From assembly GCA_009746045.1 (NCBI GenBank), contig RPFO01000819.1, positions 64,001 to 124,000 of the forward strand: a DNA stretch of 60,000 nucleotides, given 5' to 3'. The translations under genes and the position numbers were made by a program. Positions within the stretch are counted from its first letter, which is position 1, and each line of letters opens with the position of its first letter. Under the pieces are notes generated by a model, which was not told where the DNA came from, did not search any database, and saw nothing but the letters and a program-made list of their open reading frames with translations. The stretch is from Mesostigma viride (lineage: Eukaryota > Streptophyta > Mesostigmatophyceae > Mesostigmatales > Mesostigmataceae). Below are positions 54,895 to 60,000 of this stretch, one piece after another.

Positions 54895-55314
54895 TATATT
54901 GTATTGGGTGCTGCAGTTGTCATGTATTTAAATTGCGGCTGTATACCCGAAGTCAAGTTGTCAAAGCAAGACATGAGTTGGTGTCTTGATTTTGGCCGTT
55001 AGCATATGCTTCTATAGATTTTTTGAAAGCAGGAGCTCATGAACACGCTTCGCAATGTAGGTTATCCTTGCTAGATTTGTCTTTCATGTAATTCCTTTTA
55101 ATTTATTTTTTTAATAAAGGATTCAGAGCCTTTTTTTGTAAGTAAGTACTTGCGTGTCATGCGCATGGGGATGCCACGGAGTACTACGCTAATCTCATCA
55201 GAAAAATAATTACACTAAAGTAACAAATATCGTCTGCGTCATCCCCCAACCATTTAGTCACTGTTCGCGGATGACTGTAGGTGTAAGTTGGCGATGCCAT
55301 GGTAACCGGAGACG
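54895..55314 (+). terminator. 3' flank of the giant gene with AATAAA polyadenylation-like signal at 55,113-55,118
   Basis: After the stop codon the composition drops abruptly to AT-rich. An AATAAA lies about 220 bases downstream, inside a T-rich stretch (tttatttttttaataaag), followed by tttttttgtaag. This fits a eukaryotic 3' UTR and cleavage region. A TGTAA, the green-algal signal, also follows at about 55,137. No rho-independent bacterial terminator is seen. Confidence 0.5.
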
Positions 55315-55371
55315 TCCGTCCTATAGTCAGCAAAATTGGTGCGAGAGGTCCCCAGTTCGATTCCGGTCGGA
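55315..55371 (+). other. tRNA-like relic (B-box-like sequence), possible SINE or tRNA pseudogene
   Basis: agttcgattcc at 55,354-55,364 matches the Pol III B box (GGTTCGANNCC) closely. It is preceded by gcgagaggtcc, typical of a tRNA variable region, and tatagtcag, resembling a D-arm. tccg at 55,315 can pair with cgga at 55,368. At about 57 bases there is no room for an anticodon arm and the T-stem pairs poorly, so this is not a functional tRNA. Confidence 0.3.
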
Positions 55372-55420
55372 TTCATTTGCAGATCGCGTTTTTCCGCGTT
55401 TTCCGCGGCCCGGCACTGAA

Positions 55421-55442
55421 CGCAAAGGTTTTCACCTTTGCG
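55421..55442. other. Perfect 9-bp hairpin with TTTC loop
   Basis: cgcaaaggt, loop tttc, acctttgcg. It is short, without a following U-run, and of unknown role. Confidence 0.4.
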
Positions 55443-55463
55443 GAGTGTCTGATCAGAATTTAG

Positions 55464-55508
55464 TCACTAGAGGGGGATATAATCCTCATCTGAGCTGTCC
55501 TCTAGTGA
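55464..55508. repeat. 10-bp perfect inverted repeat (tcactagagg / cctctagtga)
   Basis: Arms at 55,464-55,473 and 55,499-55,508 are separated by 25 bases. It may be the footprint of a small excised or foldback element; no function is assigned. Confidence 0.4.
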
Positions 55509-55770
55509 TTACTTCTGAGGAGTTTGTAGGTATGAGTTGAAATGGATTGCAAGAGACCTAGTTGTTGGATAATGGGCTCCTTTGCGCAGCCTAGCTTGGA
55601 TTTTGATCCGACTAGGTTGTCCCCAGTTTGCAACTTTGCAAGCCCGGTTCTCAAATTCTCAAGTCTCAGAGGGCGGGGCCCGAGATTATTTAAGAGGTAC
55701 CTTGAAATGAAATAAGAGGCATGCCTCTATCAAGATATATTCTTGGAGGCGAGTTTCTGTTGGCATTAAT

Positions 55771-56256
55771 TTGTAGTATTGTACGACAACATGTCAGGCC
55801 GTTTAATTCATTCCGGCCGCTTTTACATTTTCACCGATGTGTCAAAAAAGGATCAAATATATACCCGACTTCTCTGTAAAATCTCATCGACCGGGTTTCG
55901 AAACAACTTACGAACGCCGTAGATGCAGATCCAACTGAGCAAACAACGTCACGACCGACGCGGCGCCAAATAGTCGCCTAGGTTCCTTTTCTGCGAGCCA
56001 TTTTACAACGTACGTCGCGCCGCATCATGTACCCGAGCCCTTTTCTGAACGTGAGATGCAAAATCCGCTTGCCAGACCGGGAACTCCGTCCAATACCGTC
56101 GTGCAGTACCACCAATGCACTACCATTGAAATCACCTATATCACGGGATCGAGGTATACCTCTTATTTAATTTCGCCATCTAGAAACGTCTCCGCGACAC
56201 TTCCGCAACTTCAGTACTTTCCGTCACCCTTGACATGTTGTCGTACAATACTACAA
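55771..56256. repeat. 26-bp perfect inverted repeat nested in the foldback element
   Basis: Bases 55,771-55,796 are the exact reverse complement of 56,231-56,256. The left copy overlaps the inner end of the left arm of the larger element, so the short segment starting ttgtagtattgt occurs three times, once forward and twice inverted. The enclosed 434 bases hold no convincing gene. Confidence 0.75.
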
Positions 56257-56268
56257 TTAATTAATAGA

Positions 56269-56287
56269 CACGTGACTGCGTCACGTG
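56269..56287. promoter_or_regulatory. Palindromic pair of CACGTG boxes
   Basis: cacgtgac, tgc, gtcacgtg forms a perfect inverted repeat of two G-box/E-box cores 3 bases apart. G-boxes are bound by bZIP and bHLH factors in eukaryotes. No adjacent gene start is evident, so a regulatory role is speculative. Confidence 0.2.
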
Positions 56288-56408
56288 AGCATAAGTCCTC
56301 AGTGGGAGGGGAACATGGGATGGAATGGATGGTATAAGCTATCTAGGTCCTAGTTACAGGGGTGTGGGCACCGCGGCCCGAATCTCTATGAATGCCATAC
56401 TTGGTCAC

Positions 56409-56492
56409 ACGCGGAGCCCCCACAGGCTTGGGGGTGGTCTCCTTCATCACTACTTGCCATCTATCCTTGCGCACCATCTTCCTCCATATTAC
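56409..56492 (-). pseudogene. Coding relic related to the C-terminus of the fragment at 57,366-57,704
   Basis: Within a short minus-strand frame (56,343-56,552) the peptide IWRKMVRKDRWQVVMKETTP followed by KPVG aligns without gaps to LWTVMQDKTRWKKIVKAHTP followed by DPVG about 0.95 kb away. Conserved positions are W, M, K, RW, V, K, TP and PVG. DNA similarity is also visible (cccacagg and the spacing that follows). Flanking residues do not match, so only the end of an element or gene is kept. The pattern loosely recalls the tail after the reverse transcriptase of non-LTR elements (DR..W..LV), which is a weak guess. Confidence 0.45.
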
Positions 56493-56734
56493 AGACAAAC
56501 CAGGAGGCTGCCCGGGGGTGAGCCCGTCACGTCTAGTGCAGCACATGTCCATGCCACAATACTACAAATTACAGCCAATACACTGCTACTGTAGAAACTC
56601 GCCTCCAAAAATATATCTCGACAGAGGCATGCCTCTTTTTTTATAATTTCAAGGTACCTCTTAACTAATCTCGGCCCCCGCGCCCTCCACTTATTTGCAA
56701 ACCTTGCAAACATGACCCAATTTTGATCCGACTA

Positions 56735-57365
56735 CGTATTTATTTATGTATTAGTGATATTATTACAGATTGGCGAGATTCTGGGGGGGGGGGGATTAAA
56801 TTAACCGAATTGGAACATATCTCCGTTGGGAGTACATGTAGCACATATCCCTGAGAAGCCGGCATATGGCTTTTAATACATTCTGGGCTATAAGTTCCTG
56901 CAAAGGTAGGGTATAAACTACACCTGCTCTGGGTGCACATGCAAAGTGCACCTGCACCACTATGATGTATCATACCTACGAAGGCCTCGCATGGGGTGGA
57001 AGATTGTTATGGCTAGGGCATGGCATATCTCAGCATGCAGAGAGCAACTCTCTGCATGGGCAAAGCATGACTAAATACTGCTATGTGTCATGTCGATCTG
57101 GTGCGGGGCTCATCATACACTGTAGGCACACATGTACATGGCTAAATAATGCTAATTCATCATCTGGTATGGGCCCGGCCCATAATAGGCGTACATGTAC
57201 AAGCCACGGTGTCTAGGCCAGTTACTAATAAAAATTAAATTAAATTAAATTATAACATGCCTCCGTGGGGAGGTCATGTAGCACATATTCCATGATGGAT
57301 GGGGTGGAGGAAGCCGCGTGATCGAACTATACTAACTCTAAGCTATCTAGAAAATCCTAACTACA
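56735..57365. other. Gene-free AT-rich spacer with simple repeats
   Basis: I see no credible gene here. It contains a run of 12 G (56,783-56,794), a short attaa-type microsatellite near 57,233-57,252, and two diverged direct repeats of about 38 bases (56,815-56,852 and 57,255-57,292) sharing tccgt.ggga and catgtagcacatat. Confidence 0.6.
57034..57058. other. Perfect 11-bp hairpin with 3-base loop
   Basis: catgcagagag, loop caa, ctctctgcatg. It is a strong local inverted repeat in otherwise empty sequence. It is too short for a typical miRNA precursor, and no U-run follows. Confidence 0.45.
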
Positions 57366-57704
57366 CTACTCATCAGAACGCCTCCTCCGCTTGGGGGGAG
57401 GTGGCTTGCCCACAGGGTCGGGCGTGTGCGCCTTGACAATCTTCTTCCACCGCGTCTTGTCCTGCATGACAGTCCAAAGACGGGAGAGAGAGTGGATGCG
57501 GTGCTCAAACTGGGCTGGGACCACTAGGTCGTCCAGTAACATCTGAACGTAGTTCGTGACAGGTTTCCCTACCCGTTTGGGAATGTCCGCGGGGCCAGGC
57601 CAGGTCAGAATGTGCCGCCCTGGCTGGCCAAGCCGCTGGGGGCCGGCCAGACCGAGGGTGGTGTCGACCTGGCTGGTGCGGGCAAGGTGTCCTACAAATG
57701 CCAG
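57366..57704 (-). CDS. Minus-strand coding fragment with basic C-terminal tail (112 residues, no start seen)
   Basis: The frame is open from just after TAA (57,705-57,707) to TAG (57,366-57,368). The first Met is at residue 55, leaving 58 residues, but coding-like GC-rich sequence continues upstream. The product includes PGRHILTWPGPADIPKRVGK, then LDDLVVPAQFEHRIHSLSRL, then MQDKTRWKKIV, and ends KPPPPKRRRRSDE, which looks like a nuclear-localisation-type basic patch. It is in the same frame as the ATG-led piece at 57,738-57,884, separated by 11 codons that contain TAG, TAG and TAA. A diverged relative of its C-terminal part lies at 56,409-56,492, so it may be the end of a repetitive-element protein. 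I do not recognise the family. Confidence 0.5.
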   Translation of the reverse strand: MAFVGHLARTSQVDTTLGLAGPQRLGQPGRHILTWPGPADIPKRVGKPVTNYVQMLLDDLVVPAQFEHRIHSLSRLWTVMQDKTRWKKIVKAHTPDPVGKPPPPKRRRRSDE

Positions 57705-57737
57705 TTACTATGCTACACTACTACTGCGCATAGTCCC

Positions 57738-57884
57738 CTAGGCTGGGGTTGCTGAGGGTGCTGGGGCAGCAGGGGTCGCTTGCCAGGGCTTGTGGCCGAC
57801 GTAGATCGGGCCACCCCCTTCCAGTACACCGGCTTCCCCGCCGCGGTCTGCCGGAGCTGGAGGTAGGTCGGCCATAGCTCCCAT
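57738..57884 (-). CDS. Short ATG-led minus-strand frame (48 residues), probable upstream part of the same gene
   Basis: It starts at ATG (57,882-57,884), with MGAMADLPPAPADRGGEAGV at the N-terminus, and ends QATPAAPAPSATPA before TAG (57,738-57,740). The Pro/Ala-rich, GC-rich composition matches the downstream frame at 57,366-57,704 and the phase is identical. Either the 33 bases between them contain disabling stops (a pseudogene), or a small intron removes them: GT at about 57,727 and TTTGTAG before GGACACC offer weak splice-site candidates, but the first TAG would remain unless the donor lies further upstream. Confidence 0.35.
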   Translation of the reverse strand: MGAMADLPPAPADRGGEAGVLEGGGPIYVGHKPWQATPAAPAPSATPA

Positions 57885-58017
57885 CGCCGTTAACAGATTT
57901 TTATTTCCTGCACAGTCACCGGTTGTTTTTTCTCTGAGTTGCTGCTGCGCGAGCGAGCGCCATCCTATTGTTACCAGTTTTTTCTACTGGACTCTCTTTT
58001 GGTGGTTTACCTGCATC

Positions 58018-58900
58018 ATGGCAGGCTGCCGCACGAGTAGCCTTCAACGAGCGGCTAAACACGGCCGCCCCGGGCAATATCTCAGACGGTTAAGAACATC
58101 TCGAAAGTCAACGGCAGGGATTTAGAGAGCTGGCTTGCCTTTGAGTTCCAATTTACCACGCTCTGCCGGGCCCATGGGTGCATACTCCGATATCCTGCTA
58201 GGCACTGCAGAAGACAAGTGCAGACAACCGTGTGCCGGGATGAGGCCCTATGTACATACTGGCCCGGCCCGCTACTGCTGTGTCTGACGGACTGGGCCCT
58301 CACACTCGCTTTCTCCTGCCCCGACCATGCAGAAGGCTTCCACCGCTTTCAAGCGCCTTCAAGAAACCATCAAGCAGCCCTTCATGACTAATTCGTACAA
58401 GGAGGATCGAGCGCAAGCGCGTGATGGAGCGGATTGAGATGTTCACGGGTGAGACGGGGATTGGTTACAGTACAAGGAGGTCCTCCGCAAGCGCCTATCA
58501 GACCTCGGCATTCTGCTCACCCAGAGGAGGCCTGGAAAGTGGAAGGGGTATCTGCTGGCAGGCATGCCGCATCCCTACAGACAGGCCATGGCTGCACGCC
58601 GCCGGGACGGGATGACTACCCATGCAGGAGGTCAAGAACCTGTTCTTGGAAATCGACGACTACCTGACGGACAAGCGGACCCCCACCAAAGGCCCCCAGG
58701 ATGCCAGCAGCGGCAAGCCACAGCCACATACCTGCCGACCCCTCTGCACTTCCCCCAGGCCAGGTGTACGCAACGAGTCACGGCGGGGGGGGCTACGAGG
58801 AAGCGGTGCTCTTTCTGCAGGAGGCCCGGGCACGGCCCTGACAAGTGCTACCGCAAGCACCCGGAGCTTCGCCCAACCAAGCAGAGTAAATTCATACGCG
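58018..58900 (+). pseudogene. Retrotransposon gag relic (Ty3/copia-like) with CCHC zinc knuckle
   Basis: Gag-like protein is recoverable in pieces over several frames. Near 58,016-58,084 it reads WQAAARVAFNERLNTAAPGN. At 58,083-58,160 it reads VNGRDLESWLAFEFQFTTLC, like a gag N-terminal segment. From 58,468 it reads QYKEVLRKRLSDLGI, then KGYLLAGMPHPYRQAMAARR. At 58,622 in another frame it reads MQEVKNLFLEIDDYL. The zinc knuckle CSFCRRPGHGPDKC (58,807-58,848; C-x2-C-x4-H-x4-C), followed by YRKHPELRP, is back in the earlier frame. At least three frame changes and an in-frame stop near 58,389 show decay. No protease, integrase or reverse transcriptase follows, and I could not identify LTRs. Confidence 0.7.
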
Positions 58901-58923
58901 ATACGCGTCGTACGCGACCCGAG

Positions 58924-58966
58924 GTGTATATAATGTATCATACGCGGTGTATAATGTATTATACGC
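58924..58966 (+). repeat. Short AT-rich tandem repeat
   Basis: Two diverged copies of gtgtatataatgtatcatacgc (one shortened by two bases) lie at 58,924-58,945 and 58,947-58,966. The second contains gtataat-gt-attatac, a perfect 7-bp inverted repeat. Confidence 0.5.
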
Positions 58967-60000
58967 TGATCGTACACTAACTCTTGAAATTACCCCTTTT
59001 TGGCATGTTTTTAAGGGTTCTTCAACATTCTGAACAACCAAGCATGGTCTGCTGTTGTTTTTAATTGCCATACATTTTGCCTATACATGACATAGTATAG
59101 CATGACATTGGCATTGCCATCACTACCTAGAAATACGTTGCCTACCTGCACTAACGGAATGATATACTCCAAAGACATGCCACAAACTGGGCACTTTCAG
59201 GGCTAATACCACCCTCTACAGCAGGTATGGAAGCTTGCTGAACGGTGCGATGTAAACTCGTGAAATGTAATGGATGGAAGACGTATCCCGCTGCAAACAA
59301 CACGCAAAAACGTGGCCGAACCTGGCTCGATCACGACTTTTCTGGATTCTGCTGGCCGGGACCCTCATATCTCACACATACTGATGCTATACAGGCATAG
59401 GCCGCCATATCCGCATCATGCTGCATGCATCTGCCATGATTACCAGGTTGATGTTCCGTGCATAGATGACCTACATAAGCGCATCTGCAAGCCCATGCAG
59501 GAAATGGTGCAGCGGATTATGTCCCGTAATAAACTGGATGCTCGGGCTGGCGCAGCTAGGCTGCCCCGGGCCATAAGGAGAAAATCGAAAGACGATACGC
59601 TAATATGGCCCAATTCTGGCACTGACGACCAAGAATTGGCAGTATTTTCCCACCTGTATTTTCCCAATTCTAAAAATCTGGCCATGCCTGATCGACTTAC
59701 GAAAATCACGCATCACCACTCTGCGCAATTAACATTCTGAACTGTTTCTAGCCGCGAGACGCAAAATTTCCTTGCTATAACGGCACGTTGGCAGCCATAC
59801 ATATATATCTCGTTACGCGCGCGCGAGTGAAAATTTCCCGCCAAAGTCACGTGATAATTTCCTTTCCTGGGCTTAGATATTTTACAGGCTACTATGGCGA
59901 ATTACCCCCTAACCCTATACTTTTCTGAATGCTTATACAAGTTAGTGGACACGTTGGAACACAGCGAGCACTTGCCACCGTCACATCTGGCGCGGCGCGC
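58967..60000. other. No firm gene; one weak open frame at 59,270-59,740 (+)
   Basis: The only sizeable frame runs from ATG 59,270 to a stop at 59,738-59,740 (156 residues). It includes CICHDYQVDVPCIDDLHKRI and RLPRAIRRKSKDD, with no family I recognise, no visible coding bias and no repeats. It may be chance or a hypothetical gene. The rest is AT-rich non-coding sequence with a single CACGTG at about 59,849 and CG-rich ends. Confidence 0.2.

Larger units (their letters stand above)
26440..54110 (+). repeat. Repeat block E: alternating 55-residue units and 64-residue variants
   Basis: Two unit types alternate. Type I has FQISGVSQ(S/P)STIKLTADAASDDLT; type II has FQLTGVSQPSTIQLTANGA. Together they form a 330-bp dimer. 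A third form inserts nine residues (AGGLVMTAS) before GGGFQLTGVSLPSTIQ, giving a 192-bp unit. Some combinations substitute VVGNQDVSLVLSS. The block stays in frame through 27.7 kb apart from one base near 38,080. Confidence 0.92.
55600..56734. mobile_element. 1.1-kb foldback/TIR-type element with 15-bp flanking direct repeats
   Basis: The same 15 bases, attttgatccgacta, occur in direct orientation at 55,600-55,614 and 56,720-56,734. Between them lie long imperfect inverted arms. The left core is 55,669-55,782 and the right core 56,556-56,687; they share gagggcg, gagatta.ttaagaggtacc, the palindrome agaggcatgcctct (55,715-55,728 and 56,623-56,636), ggaggcgagtttct and ttgtagtattgt. Outer arm fragments (55,626-55,641 and 56,695-56,711) share a gtttgcaa..tttgcaa pattern. 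The interior has no transposase, so it would be non-autonomous. A 15-bp target duplication is unusually long for a cut-and-paste element, so the direct repeats might instead belong to the element. Confidence 0.6.

Noticed and set aside
2270-54110. CRISPR array
   Set aside because: Units are contiguous with no unique spacers, far too long, and protein-coding.
19418-54617. Dozens of 60-400-residue minus-strand frames across the array
   Set aside because: Their positions recur with the 165/192/330-bp sense periodicity and they have no independent start or coding logic.
55271-55540. 89-residue plus-strand frame
   Set aside because: It overlaps the tRNA-like relic and hairpins, has no coding bias and no recognisable protein.
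56056-56646. Three overlapping plus-strand frames of 84-93 residues
   Set aside because: They lie inside the inverted-repeat element, overlap each other in different phases and run antisense to the better-supported peptide at 56,409-56,492.
56740-57216. Short frames at 56,740-56,973 (-) and 56,962-57,216 (+)
   Set aside because: AT-rich sequence with homopolymers and hairpins, no motif and no start context.
59907-59919. Telomere-like ccctaaccctata
   Set aside because: Fewer than two repeat units; expected by chance and not at a chromosome end.

Overview
The window is dominated by one enormous plus-strand coding region, open at the left edge and ending at a TAG stop at 54,892-54,894. It encodes at least about 18,300 residues, almost all in roughly 300 tandem units of 55-56 residues (165/168 bp) plus a 64-residue (192 bp) variant. 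No intron is visible across 54.9 kb. The 5 kb behind it is gene-poor and AT-richer, with an AATAAA motif, an inverted-repeat element, a gag relic with a CCHC zinc knuckle, and small coding fragments. This suggests the nuclear genome of a microbial eukaryote (alga or other protist). An endogenised large-virus region is a weaker alternative, because no viral replication or capsid gene is visible. I cannot name the species.

Layout of the giant gene. (1) 2-2,150: a Gly/Ser-rich region of short GGxVxIxxG strands, with four copies of an exactly 51-codon super-repeat, a 1,485-bp internal duplication and an island of paired Cys motifs. It ends in a motif (GGIDIGTAGSRTITIGS) like those in phage and algal-virus fibre proteins. 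(2) 2,150-5,200: about 18 diverged 56-residue units, including a 1.2-kb block repeated at a 1,680-bp offset. (3) 5,200-19,780: about 85 almost perfectly identical 168-bp units, holding nearly all of the frame breaks. (4) 19,780-19,990: a damaged junction. (5) 20,000-26,440: mixed 55/56-residue units. (6) 26,440-54,110: alternating 55-residue units arranged as 330-bp dimers, 1,512-bp higher-order repeats and a 5.66-kb segmental duplication. (7) 54,112-54,894: a unique C-terminal domain.

Each unit carries five hydrophobic-x-hydrophobic-Ser/Thr strands spaced 11-11-11-14-9 residues, and the 64-residue variant adds exactly one 9-residue strand. I infer a very long, acidic beta-solenoid fibre, adhesin or surface-layer-like protein capped by a C-terminal head. 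Its function is unknown. The frame breaks are almost all one-base losses confined to the near-identical array and one recent duplication, while flanking stretches stay open for 17-18 kb. Sequencing or assembly error is therefore likelier than gene death.

Downstream (54,895-60,000): the 3' flank with a possible polyadenylation signal; a tRNA-like relic; a 1.1-kb foldback/TIR-type element bounded by a 15-bp direct repeat; a minus-strand fragment (57,366-57,884) whose C-terminal peptide has a second diverged copy inside that element; a broken retrotransposon gag (58,018-58,900); and about 1 kb with nothing firm.
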